From Gammaproteobacteria bacterium (GTDB lineage: Bacteria; Pseudomonadota; Gammaproteobacteria; Steroidobacterales; GCA-2729495), in NCBI GenBank assembly GCA_030583605.1, contig CP129466.1:2611001-2675000 (forward strand): a stretch of 64,000 nt of DNA, read 5' to 3'. A model generated the notes under the pieces. The model was not told the DNA's origin. It saw only the letters and a program-made list of their open reading frames with translations, and searched no databases. The stretch's first letter is position 1, and every line of letters starts with the position of its first letter. The position numbers were made by a program, and so were the translations under genes. Shown piece after piece: positions 50,572-62,900 of this stretch.

Positions 50572-53500
50572 TCACCCCCCGCCCGCCGCGTTGCGCGGGC
50601 GGCGCCGCGGCGCGGGCAGGCCGGGTGCGGCCGGCCTCGCGGCCGTGCGTTCGATCGCAGCGGCGAGTCCTGCGACGGTGGGGTGCTCGAACAGGGCGAT
50701 GAGCGGCAGCTCCACGGCGAAGGCATCGCGCAGCCGCGCGATCAGCCGCGTGGCGAGCAGCGAGTGCCCGCCGAGCGCAAAGAAGTCATCGTGCACCCCG
50801 ATCCGCTCGCGCCCGAGCAACTCGCCCCAGAGCTGTGCGAGGCGCCGCTCCCGCTCATCGCGTGGCAGCGCCGCACCCGCCGCAGGCGCCTGCGGCGCCG
50901 GCAGCGCGCCCTCATCGAGCTTGCCGTTCGCCCGCCGCGGCAGCGCCGCCAGCCACACCAGGGCCGACGGCAGCAGGTACTCCGGCAGCCGCGCCCGCAG
51001 CCCGGCGCGCAGCGCCGCCTCATCGCCGCACTCCGTGCCCGCCAGGTACGCCACCAGCATGGGCTCACCCGCCGGGTCCGCACGCGCCACCACCGCGCAC
51101 TCGCTCCCCGGCAGCAACTCCCCGAGCGCCGCCTCCAGCTCTGCCGGCTCGACCCGCATGCCGCGGATCTGCACCTGCCGGTCCACGCGACCCACGTGCA
51201 GCAGCTCGCCGTCGGGCAGCCGGCGCACGAGATCGCCCGTGCGCAGCAGCACCCGCCCGTCGGCCAGCCGCCGCAACCGCCGTGCCGTGCGCCCGGCATC
51301 GCCCAGGTAGCCCGGCGTGATGTACTCGCCCACCAGCGCCAGCTCCCCGCGCCAGCCGCCCTCGCGGCCCTGCGCATCGAGCAGCCGCGCCTCCACTCCC
51401 GCCACCGCCCGCCCCACCGGCAGCCCCTCGCCCAGCACCCGCGTGTCGTGATCGGCCACGAACTGCAGCCCCATCGTGCTCTCCGTCAGCCCCAGCCCAT
51501 TGACCAGCCGCGCTCCGCGCCGGAAGCGCACCTTGAACAGCTCCAGGTCCGAGCGGCGCGCCGGCTCGCCGCCCAGCACCACGAGGCGCACGGCACTGAG
51601 GTCCTGCGTGCAGGTCACCCGCCCACCGAACAGGTGCCGGTACACCGTCGGCGTCAGGTGCAGCACGCTCACCCGCTCGGCCGCGATGCGGTCGATCAGC
51701 TCCGGCGCCGACTGCGCTCCGCGCAGGTCGTACAGGTGCACGCTCGCTCCCGTCAGCAGCGCACCGAACAGATCCTGCACCGCCGCGTCGTAGCCGTAGC
51801 CCGAGAACAGGCTCAGCCGGTCGGCCGCCGTCAGCCCGAGTGAGCGCACCCACAGCCCCACCTGCCCGAGCACGTTGCCCTGGCTCTGCACCACCCCCTG
51901 CGGCTCGCCCGTGGTGCCGGAGGTGTACAGCACATACGCTTCCGATCCCGCATCGACCGGCGCAGCGGCCGCTGCCACGTCACGCACCGGCACGCGCAGG
52001 TCCTCGCCATCGAGCACCACCACCGCCAGCGCGCTCTCACCCAGCCACGGCGCCTGCCCGAGCCGCTGCGCATCGGTCACCACCGCCTGCACTCCGGCCC
52101 CCGCGATGAGCCCCTCGTTGCGTGCCCCCGGTGCATAGGCGTCGAGCGGCACATACGACTTGCCCGCCGCCAGCGTGCCGAGCAGCCCCGTCACCATCGC
52201 CCCGTCATGGCCGAGCAGCAACCCGATGCGCCCCGCGCCGGCGCCGGCTGCCGCTACGATGCGCGCCGCCACCGCCTGCACCTGGGGCCACAACTCCCCG
52301 TAACTCCACGACCCGTCCGCCCACACCACCGCCGTGCGCTCCGGCGTCGCCGCCGCCTGCGCCGCCAACCGCTCCGCCAGCGTGCCGCGCGCATCCGCCG
52401 CCGGCACCGCCGCCGGCACCCGGCGCAGCCGCTCCGTCACCACACCCGACGACAGCACCACCTCGCTCACCCGCAACTGCGACCGCTCGCCCACCGCCCT
52501 CAGCACGCCCGCAAACCCCGACAACATCCCCTCCACCGTCAACCCATCAAACAGATCGGTGTCGTACTCGAAGGTAAGGTGCAGGCCGCCGTCGTGCTCG
52601 ACGAGGCTCGCCGTCAGGTCGAACTTCGACGACTCGCGCGTCACCGCGATGCGCGTCGCCTCCAGCCCGTACAACTCGAGCAGCTGCGCCGGCTCACTGT
52701 GGAAGTTGAACATGACCTGGAACAGTGGCGTGCGCCCAGGGTCGCGCGGCGGCTGCAGCTCCTCGACGAGGCGCTCGAAGGGGAGCTCGGCGTGCGCGTA
52801 GGCATCGAGTGCCGTGCGCTTCACCCGCCCGAGCAACTCGCCAAACGCCGGATCGCCCGCCACCCGCGCCCGCAGCACCAGCGTGCCAACGAAAAACCCC
52901 ACCAGCCCCTCCAGCTCCGTGCGCGAGCGCCCTGCCACCGGCGTGCCCACCAGAAAATCCTCCGCGCCGCTGTAACGCGCCAGCACCACCTCGAACGCCG
53001 CCAGCAGCACCATGTAGAGCGTGCAGCCTGCATCGCGCGCCAGCGCACGCAAGCGGTCCGTGTCGGCCGCAGCCAGCGTGTGAAAACAGCGCGCGCCACG
53101 ATGGCGTTGCACCGGCAACCGCGGCCGGTCGGTGGGCAGGTCGAGGCGGGTGGGCGCACCGGCGAGCGCCGCGCGCCACCACGCCAGCTCCTCCCCGAGT
53201 CGCGCACCCGAGAGCTCCCGGCGCTGCCACTCGGCATAGTCACCGTACTGCACCGGCAACGCCGCCCAGCCCGGCTCCCGCCCGGCCAGTGCTGCCGCAT
53301 AACCCGCCGAGAGCTCGCGCAGCAGCACCGACAGCGACCAGCCGTCCGAGATAATGTGGTGCATCACCACCAGCAGCACCCGCTCCGCCCCGCCGCACTC
53401 GAACACCTGCACCCGCAGCAGCGGTCCACGCTCCAGGTCGAACGGCTGCTGCACCCACTCGAGCAGCCGCTGCCCGAGTGCCGCCTCGCTCCACCCCAGC

Positions 53501-56500
53501 GCCGACTCCACGCCGACCGCCACGGCCAGCTGCGCCAGCACCCGCTGGCGCGGCTCACCCGCGCGCTCCACGAACACCGTGCGCAGCGCCTCGTGGCGCG
53601 CGAGCACCGCAGCGAGCGCGCGCTGCAGCGCCTCCACCCGCAACTCCCCCCGCAGCCGGTACGCCGCGTGCAGGTGATAGGCCGCACCGCCCGGCTGCAG
53701 CCGCTCCAGGAACCACAGCCGCTGCTGCGGGTACGAGAGCGGCAACTCCTCATCGTGCCCCCCGCGCCGCTCTACCGCCGAGCCGCGCAGCCGCGCCCCG
53801 CCGAGCGCCCCGGCAAGCCCCGCCACCGTCGGCCGCTCGAACAGCTCCCGCAGCGCCACCTCCACCTCCAGCGCGTCGCGGATGCGCGCAATCAGCCGCG
53901 TGGCGAGCAGCGAGTGCCCGCCGAGCGCAAAAAAGTCATCGTGGATCCCCACGCCACGACCCAGCACCTCGCCGAACAGCCCCGCCAGCGCCTCTTCCAG
54001 CGCGTTGCGCGGCGCCACCCGCCCGCTCACCTCGCCGCTCCCCTCGCCCCAGCGCGGCGCCGGCAGCCGCGCCCGATCCAGCTTGCCGTTCGCCGTCAGC
54101 GGCAACTGCGCCACCACCACGAACTCGCCCGGCACCATGTAGCCGGGCAACTGCTCCGCCAGGGCTGAGCGCAGCCGCGCAGGCTCCACCTGCGCCCCCG
54201 TCGCCGCCACCACCCAGGCCACCAGCCGCTCATCGCCAGGCCCCGTCTCGCGCACCCCCACCGCGCAGCCCGCCACCCCCGGTATCGAACCCAGCGCCGC
54301 CTCCACCTCTCCGGGCTCCACCCGAAATCCCCGCAGCTTCAGCTGCCCGTCCATCCGCCCCAGAAACTCCACCACCCCGTCCGCGCGCCAGCGCGCACGG
54401 TCCCCCGTCCGGTACCGCCGGCCACCGCCCGGCCAGCCCGTCGCAACAAACCGCTCCGCCGTCAGCTCATCGAGCCCGTGATAACCCGCCGCTACGCCCG
54501 CTCCCCCTATCCACAACTCCCCGCCAACACCCACAGGAACCGGTTGACCGCGCGCGTCGAGCACGTAGAACCGGGTGTTGGCAATCGGGCGGCCCACGGT
54601 GATCCGCTGCGGATCCGTGATCTCGCCGCAGCTCGACCAGACCGTGGTCTCGGTCGGGCCGTACATGTTCCACAACCGCCCGCCGCCTGCGAGCAGGCGC
54701 GTGGCGAGCTCTGCATCGAGTGCCTCGCCGCCACAAAGCATCCGCAACTGTGGCCGGCTGGACCAGCCGGCCGCGAGCAGCGCGCGCCAGGTCGCGGGCG
54801 TGGCCTGCATGACGCTGATGCGGGCCGTGTCGATCAGCCGCGCGAGTTCCTCACCATCGCGCGCGGCCGCGGCGGAGGCGAGCACCACTGTGCCACCGAC
54901 GAGCAGCGGCCCGAGCAGCTCGAGCACGGCGATGTCGAACGACAGCGTCGTGACTGCGAGCAGCCGGTCGGACGCCTGCAGGCCGGGCTGCTGCAGCATG
55001 CTCTGCAGAAAATTCACCACGCCGCCGTGCGTGACGCGCACGCCCTTCGGGCGGCCCGAACTGCCGGAGGTATACATCAGGTAGGCGATGTCATCCGCGC
55101 CGATGGGCGCCGGCGGCGCGCGCCCGGCTGCGCAATCGCGCGGTGTCTTGCTGCCGACCCCGTCTTCAACGGCCCGCTGTTCGGCGAGGGCATCGATGCA
55201 GAGCACGGGACCCGGGAAGGCCGCGAAACGCAGCGCCAGCGAGCGCTGCGTGACGAGCAGCCGCGCGCCCGAGTCCTCGAGCATGAAGCGCAGCCGCGCT
55301 TCGGGAAACTCCGGGTCGAGCGGAAGATACGCGGCACCGCTGTCGAGCGCCGCCAGCACCGCGCCCACCATCTCCGGCGAGCGTTCCACGCAGAGCGCGA
55401 CGACCTCGCCCGGAGCAGCGCCGAGATCGCGCAGTCGATCGGCGAGCATCGCAGCCCAGGCGTCGAGCTCACGGTAGGTCCAGTGCCGCGACCCGCACTC
55501 GATCGCCGTGGTACCGGCCTGCTCCGCGACACTGCGACGCAGGCGCTGCGACACCCCGAGCGTCCCCTCGAGCGGCGCGTCGGTCGCGTTCCACTCGTGC
55601 AGCAGGCGGCGCAGTTCCTGCTCCGACTGCAGCGGCAGATCGCCAAGGCGTGTCGCCGGCGCGTCGAGTGCACCCCGCAGCAGCGCCTCGTAGTGACCGG
55701 CGAGGCGCGCCATCGTGTCCTGCAGGTACAGATCCGTGTTGTACTCGAACGCCAGCCACAGCTCACCGTCGTACTCGGTCGCCGACAGCGTCAGGTCGAA
55801 CTTCGCGGTGGTGGTCGCATCCGTGTCCGCCGGTGTCACTTCGAGCCCGGCGATCGGCGCCGCCTCCCACGGCGTGTTCTGCAGGATGAACATCACCTGG
55901 AACAGTGGCGCATGGCTGAGGCTGCGCGGCGGCTGCAGGGCCTCGACCAGCTTCTCGAACGGCAGGTCCTGGTGATCCCAGGCGCGCAGCACGCCCTGCC
56001 GCACCCGCGCCAGCAAGTCGCGGAACGGCGGGTCACCGGAGAGGTCGCAGCGCATGGCGAGCGTGTTGGCGAAGAAGCCGATCACCTGCTCGAGTTCCGT
56101 GCGACGGCGCCCGGCCACGGGCGTACCGACGACGAGGTCGGTCTGCCCCGAGTGGCGTGCGAGCAGCGCATAGAAGGCAGCGAACAGCACCATGTAGAGC
56201 GTGCTGCCTTCCGCGCGCGCCAGACCGTGCAGCGCCGTGACCAGCCCCCGCGGCAGGATGTGGGTCCAGCGGCTGCCGCGATACGACTGCAGCGCCGGGC
56301 GCGCCCGGTCACCCGGCAGCGTGGACAGCGGCGGCGCACCGGCGAGCGCTGCCTGCCAGAAGCTCGTCTGCCGCGCGAGTTCCGCGCCCTGCAGCCACTC
56401 CCGTTGCCAGATCGCGAAATCCGCGTACTGCAGCGGCATCCCGGGCAGCGCCGACACCGCATCGCCGGCGCGTGCGCCGTACAGTGCGGCGAGATCGCGG

Positions 56501-56955
56501 AACAGGATGCCCGAAGACCAGGCGTCGGAGACGATGTGGTGGGTCAGGATCAGCAGCACATGATCGGCGGCGGCAGCACGCAGCAGCACGACGCGCAGGA
56601 GCGGCCCGCGCGCCAGGTCGAAGACGAAACCGGACAGTTCGCCGACGCGCCGGCGCAGCTCCTCTTCGCCCGAGCCCTCCATCGCGATCAGCTCCACCGG
56701 CACCCGCAACTGCAGCGCGATCACCTGCACGGGTTCGCCGCCGCGCGCGCGGATGGTGGTGCGCAGCGCCTCGTGGCGCTCGACCAGCGCATCGAGTGCC
56801 TGCTGCAGGCAGGCGGGATCGAGTGGCCCGCGCAGGCGCACGGCCAGGCGCACCGTGTAGGCGGCTCCGGTGCCTTCGAGTTGTTCGAGGAACCACAGCC
56901 GCTGCTGCGCGAAGGAAACCGGAAACTCCAGTTCGTCCTGGGCGATGGCATTCAT
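50572..56955 (-). CDS. Two-module NRPS: C-A(Gly code)-T-C-A-T
   Basis: 2127 residues. Domains: C (~10-450), A (~455-970), T (~988-1041), C (~1065-1500), A (~1505-2025), T (~2031-2098), no thioesterase. The first C motif is HHIVSDA instead of HHxxxDG; the second is HHIISDG. The first A domain has [11 protein letters not shown] and reads D-I-L-Q-L-G-M-V-W at the specificity positions by eye, the glycine code. The second A domain is atypical ([11 protein letters not shown], Lys replaced by Gln), substrate unassigned. Both T domains have LGGHSL. The ATG overlaps the upstream NRPS stop as ATGA. Confidence 0.93.
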   Translation of the reverse strand: MNAIAQDELEFPVSFAQQRLWFLEQLEGTGAAYTVRLAVRLRGPLDPACLQQALDALVERHEALRTTIRARGGEPVQVIALQLRVPVELIAMEGSGEEELRRRVGELSGFVFDLARGPLLRVVLLRAAAADHVLLILTHHIVSDAWSSGILFRDLAALYGARAGDAVSALPGMPLQYADFAIWQREWLQGAELARQTSFWQAALAGAPPLSTLPGDRARPALQSYRGSRWTHILPRGLVTALHGLARAEGSTLYMVLFAAFYALLARHSGQTDLVVGTPVAGRRRTELEQVIGFFANTLAMRCDLSGDPPFRDLLARVRQGVLRAWDHQDLPFEKLVEALQPPRSLSHAPLFQVMFILQNTPWEAAPIAGLEVTPADTDATTTAKFDLTLSATEYDGELWLAFEYNTDLYLQDTMARLAGHYEALLRGALDAPATRLGDLPLQSEQELRRLLHEWNATDAPLEGTLGVSQRLRRSVAEQAGTTAIECGSRHWTYRELDAWAAMLADRLRDLGAAPGEVVALCVERSPEMVGAVLAALDSGAAYLPLDPEFPEARLRFMLEDSGARLLVTQRSLALRFAAFPGPVLCIDALAEQRAVEDGVGSKTPRDCAAGRAPPAPIGADDIAYLMYTSGSSGRPKGVRVTHGGVVNFLQSMLQQPGLQASDRLLAVTTLSFDIAVLELLGPLLVGGTVVLASAAAARDGEELARLIDTARISVMQATPATWRALLAAGWSSRPQLRMLCGGEALDAELATRLLAGGGRLWNMYGPTETTVWSSCGEITDPQRITVGRPIANTRFYVLDARGQPVPVGVGGELWIGGAGVAAGYHGLDELTAERFVATGWPGGGRRYRTGDRARWRADGVVEFLGRMDGQLKLRGFRVEPGEVEAALGSIPGVAGCAVGVRETGPGDERLVAWVVAATGAQVEPARLRSALAEQLPGYMVPGEFVVVAQLPLTANGKLDRARLPAPRWGEGSGEVSGRVAPRNALEEALAGLFGEVLGRGVGIHDDFFALGGHSLLATRLIARIRDALEVEVALRELFERPTVAGLAGALGGARLRGSAVERRGGHDEELPLSYPQQRLWFLERLQPGGAAYHLHAAYRLRGELRVEALQRALAAVLARHEALRTVFVERAGEPRQRVLAQLAVAVGVESALGWSEAALGQRLLEWVQQPFDLERGPLLRVQVFECGGAERVLLVVMHHIISDGWSLSVLLRELSAGYAAALAGREPGWAALPVQYGDYAEWQRRELSGARLGEELAWWRAALAGAPTRLDLPTDRPRLPVQRHRGARCFHTLAAADTDRLRALARDAGCTLYMVLLAAFEVVLARYSGAEDFLVGTPVAGRSRTELEGLVGFFVGTLVLRARVAGDPAFGELLGRVKRTALDAYAHAELPFERLVEELQPPRDPGRTPLFQVMFNFHSEPAQLLELYGLEATRIAVTRESSKFDLTASLVEHDGGLHLTFEYDTDLFDGLTVEGMLSGFAGVLRAVGERSQLRVSEVVLSSGVVTERLRRVPAAVPAADARGTLAERLAAQAAATPERTAVVWADGSWSYGELWPQVQAVAARIVAAAGAGAGRIGLLLGHDGAMVTGLLGTLAAGKSYVPLDAYAPGARNEGLIAGAGVQAVVTDAQRLGQAPWLGESALAVVVLDGEDLRVPVRDVAAAAAPVDAGSEAYVLYTSGTTGEPQGVVQSQGNVLGQVGLWVRSLGLTAADRLSLFSGYGYDAAVQDLFGALLTGASVHLYDLRGAQSAPELIDRIAAERVSVLHLTPTVYRHLFGGRVTCTQDLSAVRLVVLGGEPARRSDLELFKVRFRRGARLVNGLGLTESTMGLQFVADHDTRVLGEGLPVGRAVAGVEARLLDAQGREGGWRGELALVGEYITPGYLGDAGRTARRLRRLADGRVLLRTGDLVRRLPDGELLHVGRVDRQVQIRGMRVEPAELEAALGELLPGSECAVVARADPAGEPMLVAYLAGTECGDEAALRAGLRARLPEYLLPSALVWLAALPRRANGKLDEGALPAPQAPAAGAALPRDERERRLAQLWGELLGRERIGVHDDFFALGGHSLLATRLIARLRDAFAVELPLIALFEHPTVAGLAAAIERTAARPAAPGLPAPRRRPRNAAGGG
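50662..54561. repeat. Long near-identical block within NRPS gene 2
   Basis: Matches 57060-60971 at an offset of 6398 then 6410 bp (a 12-bp tandem insertion encoding APVA makes the difference). It covers the C-terminal part of one A domain, T, C, the atypical A domain and the last T domain. Only two islands inside the C domain differ, 52567-52754 and 53015-53120. Identity stops abruptly at 54561. Confidence 0.85.
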
Positions 56956-59900
56956 CGCGGACGATCCGGACGCGGTGTGCCGCCGCGTGGCTGGCGCCGG
57001 ATCGGCGGTAGCCCCTCGCCCAGCACCGGCGCGTCGCGTTCGATCGCAGCGATGCGGGCGGCGAGTCCTGCGACGGTGGGGTGCTCGAACAGGGCGATGA
57101 GGGGCAGCTCCACGGCGAAGGCATCGCGCAGCCGCGCGATCAGCCGCGTGGCGAGCAGCGAGTGCCCGCCGAGCGCAAAGAAGTCATCGTGCACCCCGAT
57201 CCGCTCGCGCCCGAGCAACTCGCCCCAGAGCTGTGCGAGGCGCCGCTCCCGCTCATCGCGTGGCAGCGCCGCACCCGCCGCAGGCGCCTGCGGTGGCGGC
57301 AGCGCGCCCTCATCGAGCTTGCCGTTCGCCCGCCGCGGCAGCGCCGCCAGCCACACCAGGGCCGACGGCAGCAGGTACTCCGGCAGCCGCGCCCGCAGCC
57401 CGGCGCGCAGCGCCGCCTCATCGCCGCACTCCGCGCCCGCCAGGTACGCCACCAGCATGGGCTCACCCGCCGGGTCCGCGCGCGCCACCACCGCGCACTC
57501 GCTCCCCGGCAACAGCGCCCCGAGCGCCGCCTCCAGCTCCGCCGGCTCGACCCGCATGCCGCGGATCTGCACCTGCCGGTCCACGCGACCCACGTGCAGC
57601 AGCTCGCCGTCGGGCAGCCGGCGCACGAGATCGCCCGTGCGCAGCAGCACCCGCCCGTCGGCCAGCCGCCGCAACCGCCGTGCCGTGCGCCCGGCATCGC
57701 CCAGGTAGCCCGGCGTGATGTACTCCCCCACCAGCGCCAGCTCCCCGCGCCAGCCGCCCTCGCGGCCCTGCGCATCGAGCAGCCGCGCCTCCACTCCCGC
57801 CACCGCCCGCCCCACCGGCAGCCCCTCGCCCAGCACCCGCGTGTCGTGATCGGCCACGAACTGCAGCCCCATCGTGCTCTCCGTCAGCCCCAGCCCATTG
57901 ACCAGCCGCGCCCCGCGCCGGAAGCGCACCTTGAACAGCTCCAGGTCCGAGCGGCGCGCCGGCTCGCCGCCCAGCACCACGAGGCGCACGGCACTGAGGT
58001 CCTGCGTGCAGGTCACCCGCCCACCGAACAGGTGCCGGTACACCGTCGGCGTCAGGTGCAGCACGCTCACCCGCTCGGCCGCGATGCGGTCGATCAGCTC
58101 CGGCGCCGACTGCGCTCCGCGCAGGTCGTGCAGGTGCACGCTCGCTCCCGTCAGCAGCGCACCGAACAGATCCTGCACCGCCGCGTCGTAGCCGTAGCCC
58201 GAGAACAGGCTCAGCCGGTCGGCCGTCGTCAGCCCGAGTGAGCGCACCCACAGCCCCACCTGCCCGAGCACGTTGCCCTGGCTCTGCACCACCCCCTGCG
58301 GCTCGCCCGTGGTGCCGGAGGTGTACAGCACATACGCTTCCGATCCCGCATCGACCGGCGCAGCGACCGGCGCAGCGGCCGCTGCCACGTCACGCACCGC
58401 CACGCGCAGGTCCTCCCCGTCGAGCACCACCACCGCCAGCGCGCTCTCACCCAGCCACGGCGCCTGCCCGAGCCGCTGCGCATCGGTCACCACCGCCTGC
58501 ACTCCGGCCCCCGCGATGAGCCGCTCGTTGCGTGCCCCCGGTGCATAGGCGTCGAGCGGCACATACGACTTGCCCGCCGCCAGCGTGCCGAGCAGCCCCG
58601 TCACCATCGCCCCGTCATGGCCGAGCAGCAACCCGATGCGCCCCGCGCCGGCACCGGCTGCCGCTACGATGCGCGCCGCCACCGCCTGCACCTGGGGCCA
58701 CAACTCCCCGTAGCTCCACGACCCGTCCGCCCACACCACCGCCGTGCGCTCCGGCGTCGCCGCCGCCTGCGCCGCCAACCGCTCCGCCAGCGTGCCGCGC
58801 GCATCCGCCGCCGGCACCGCCGCCGGCACCCGGCGCAGCCGCTCCGTCACCGCACCCGACGACAGCACCACCTCGCTCACCCGCAACTGCGACCGCTCGC
58901 CCACCGCCCTCAGCACGCCCGCAAACCCCGACAACATCCCCTCCACCGTCAACCCATCAAACAGATCGGTGTCGTAAGCGACGCTGACGACATAACCCTC
59001 CGCGTCATCGGCCACGTGCAGGCTGAGATCGAACTTCACGCGTGGATTCGCGATCACGAGGTCGGTGATTTCATTGCCCTCGAGGACGAGGTGCTGGCGC
59101 GGCTGATTGTGATACGCGAAGAGCACCTGCACCAACGGACTCATGGCGCGGCTGCGCTCGGGGCGCAGCTCCTCGACGAGGCGCTCGAAGGGGAGCTCGG
59201 CGTGCGCGTAGGCATCGAGTGCCGTGCGCTTCACCCGCCCGAGCAACTCGCCAAACGCCGGATCGCCCGCCACCCGCGCCCGCAGCACCAGCGTGCCAAC
59301 GAAAAATCCCACCAGCCCTTCCAGCTCCGTGCGCGATCGCCCCGCCACCGGCGTGCCCACCAGAAAATCCTCCGCGCCGCTGTAACGCGCCAGCACCACC
59401 TCGAACGCCGCCAGCAGCACCATGAACACCGTCGCGCGCTCGCTGTGCGCGAGCCGCCGGATATCGCGCGCCACCGCAGCCTCGATACGCAGGCTGTGCC
59501 AGGCACCGCGAAACGCCTGGACGGCAGGCCGCGGCCGGTCGGTGGGCAGGTCGAGGCGGGTGGGCGCACCGGCGAGCGCCGCGCGCCACCACGCCAGCTC
59601 CTCCCCGAGTCGCGCACCCGAGAGCTCCCGGCGCTGCCACTCGGCATAGTCACCGTACTGCACCGGCAACGCCGCCCAGCCCGGCTCCCGCCCGGCCAGT
59701 GCTGCCGCATAACCCGCCGAGAGCTCGCGCAGCAGCACCGACAGCGACCAGCCGTCCGAGATAATGTGGTGCATCACCACCAGCAGCACCCGCTCCGCCC
59801 CGCCGCACTCGAACACCTGCACCCGCAGCAGCGGTCCACGCTCCAGGTCGAACGGCTGCTGCACCCACTCGAGCAGCCGCTGCCCGAGTGCCGCCTCGCT

Positions 59901-62900
59901 CCACCCCAGCGCCGACTCCACGCCGACCGCCACGGCCAGCTGCGCCAGCACCCGCTGGCGCGGCTCACCCGCGCGCTCCACGAACACCGTGCGCAGCGCC
60001 TCGTGGCGCGCGAGCACCGCAGCGAGCGCGCGCTGCAGCGCCTCCACCCGCAACTCCCCCCGCAGCCGGTACGCCGCGTGCAGGTGATAGGCCGCACCGC
60101 CCGGCTGCAGCCGCTCCAGGAACCACAGCCGCTGCTGCGGGTACGAGAGCGGCAACTCCTCATCGTGCCCCCCGCGCCGCTCTACCGCCGAGCCGCGCAG
60201 CCGCGCCCCGCCGAGCGCCCCGGCAAGCCCCGCCACCGTCGGCCGCTCGAACAGCTCCCGCAGCGCCACCTCCACCTCCAGCGCGTCGCGGATGCGCGCA
60301 ATCAGCCGCGTGGCGAGCAGCGAGTGCCCGCCGAGCGCAAAAAAGTCATCGTGGATCCCCACGCCACGACCCAGCACCTCGCCGAACAGCCCCGCCAGCG
60401 CCTCTTCCAGCGCGTTGCGCGGCGCCACCCGCCCGCTCACCTCGCCGCTCCCCTCGCCCCAGCGCGGCGCCGGCAGCCGCGCCCGATCCAGCTTGCCGTT
60501 CGCCGTCAGCGGCAACTGCGCCACCACCACGAACTCGCCCGGCACCATGTAGCCGGGCAACTGCTCCGCCAGGGCTGAGCGCAGCCGCGCAGGCTCCACC
60601 TGCGCCCCCGTCGCCGCCACCACCCAGGCCACCAGCCGCTCATCGCCAGGCCCCGTCTCGCGCACCCCCACCGCGCAGCCCGCCACCCCCGGTATCGAAC
60701 CCAGCGCCGCCTCCACCTCTCCGGGCTCCACCCGAAATCCCCGCAGCTTCAGCTGCCCGTCCATCCGCCCCAGAAACTCCACCACCCCGTCCGCGCGCCA
60801 GCGCGCACGGTCCCCCGTCCGGTACCGCCGGCCACCGCCCGGCCAGCCCGTCGCAACAAACCGCTCCGCCGTCAGCTCATCGAGCCCGTGATAACCCGCC
60901 GCTACACCCGCTCCCCCTATCCACAACTCCCCGCCAACACCCACAGGAACCGGTTGACCGCGCGCGTCGAGAATATGCAGCGCCACCTGCGGAAACGGCT
61001 GGCCGAGTGGCACGGCGCGCGTGTCGTCGGCCGCCGGCTCCGCGGCATACTCGAACCATGTGCTATCGATGGTCGCTTCCGCCACACCGTAGGAATTGAC
61101 GATTCGCGTGCTCGCCGCGCAGGCGGCGCGCAACGCACGATACTCATGGGCATACCAGGTGTCGGAACCGACGATCAGGAGGCGCAGCGGCGGCAAGCGG
61201 CAACTCTCCTGCCCGGCCCAGGCCGACAACACGCGAATCACCGCCGGCACGAACTCTGCGACGCTGATGCGCTCGGCAGTCAGCACGCCATACAACCGCG
61301 CCGGATCGAGCAGCGTCTCGCGCGGGCAGAACACCAGGCGGGCCCCGGAGAGCAAGGCGCGCACCCAATCGCCGGCGAACACGTCGAAGGATGCAGACGC
61401 CATCTGCAGGTGTACGTCATCCGGCCCCAGCGCATACACGCGTTCCCAACCGCGGAAGGTCGCCGCCAGGTTGCCGTGGCTGACGACCACGCCCTTCGGA
61501 CGACCGGTGGAACCGGACGTATATATAAGGTAGGCGGGATCGTCCGCTCGCACGGTGTCGGCCGGTGTATGCCCGGGCTCTGCCGCGAACCGGGTGGGAT
61601 CGTCCGCAGGATCGAACACCGGCACGCCCGGGACGGTGAGCGCGTGCCCGGCACCGATGACGAGACTCAGCCCGGCGTCTTCGGCCATGAGGCGCAGGCG
61701 CTCAACGGGATACTCGGGATCGAGCGGCACGTAGGCGGCGCCCGCGCGGAGCACGCCGAGCAGGGCCGTGAGCAGCCGTGGCCCACGCGGCAGGCAGATG
61801 CCGACCCGGCTGCCACGACCGCAGCCGAGCACGCGCAGGCGCCGCGCGATGCGACCCGCCTCGGCGTCGAGTTCCGCATAGGTCACCTGCCGGCCCTCGC
61901 CGACGAGCGCCACGGCACCGGCGCGCCGCGCCACCTGGGCGGCGAAGAGCGACAACACCGTCTCGTGTTCCGGCACCGAGGCCCGCGCACCGGCGAGCGC
62001 CCGGTCGCTGTGCGCGGCTGCGGCCGGCGTCAGCAACGGCAACCCGCTGATTGGCGTGTCCGGGTGGCGCAGCAGCCCGTCGATCAGGCACTCGTAGGCA
62101 TCGGCCATGCACTCGATCGTGCGCGCGAGGAACAGGTCGGTGTCGAACTCGAAGATCAGCTCGAGTTCCCCGGCGTGTTCACCGACCGTCAGCGTCAGGT
62201 CGAAGGTGGAGACGCCGTGGTCGAGCAACCGTCCGAGCCGGAACCCGACAGCGCCGCCCGCCAGCGTCCGCTCGGGAATCGGCACGAGGTTGAACATCAC
62301 CTGGAACACCGGCGCGCGCGCCAGGCTGCGCTCGGGCTTCAGGCGTTCCACCAGCCGCTCGAAAGGCAGGTCCTGGTGCGCGAAGGCATCGAGCGCCGTC
62401 GTGCGCACGCGGCCGAGGAACTCCTCGAACGACGGGTCGCCCGCGGCATCCGTCCGCAGGACCACGGTGTTGACGAACAGCCCGACGAGCCCTTCGAGAT
62501 CGGGATGCGGGCGCGCCGCGACCGGAGTGCCGACCACGAGGTCGGTCTGCCCCGAGTAGCGTGTGAGCAGCACCTTGAAGGCGGCGAGCAGCAGCGTGTA
62601 GAGCGTGCAGCCCCGGCGGCGCGCGAACGCCCGCAGCTCCCCGGCGCGCTCCGGCGCGAGCGTGCGCCAGATCCAGGCGCCGCGGAACCGCTGCTCCGCA
62701 GGTCGCGGCCAATCCGCGGGCAAGACCAGTGCCGGCGGCGCGCCCGCGAGCCGTTCGAGCCAGTAGCCGAGTTGCCGGCGGCTGCGTTCGCCCTCGAGCC
62801 AGTCGCGCTGCCAGGCCGCGTAGTCCACGTACTGCACCGGCAACGGCGGGAGCGTCGTACCTGCGTAGAGCGCAGCGAGTTCCCGGAAGAGAATGGCGTT

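Noticed and set aside
52207..54168. 653-residue plus-strand frame, with a near-copy at 58617-60578
   Set aside because: The two copies resemble each other only because the underlying NRPS DNA is duplicated; translation is low-complexity and antisense to C and T domains.
54478..57708. A 1076-residue open frame on the plus strand opposite the NRPS genes
   Set aside because: Antisense to clear NRPS domains; composition is Arg/Gln/Ala-rich as expected from high-GC third-position bias, with no motif or ribosome site.
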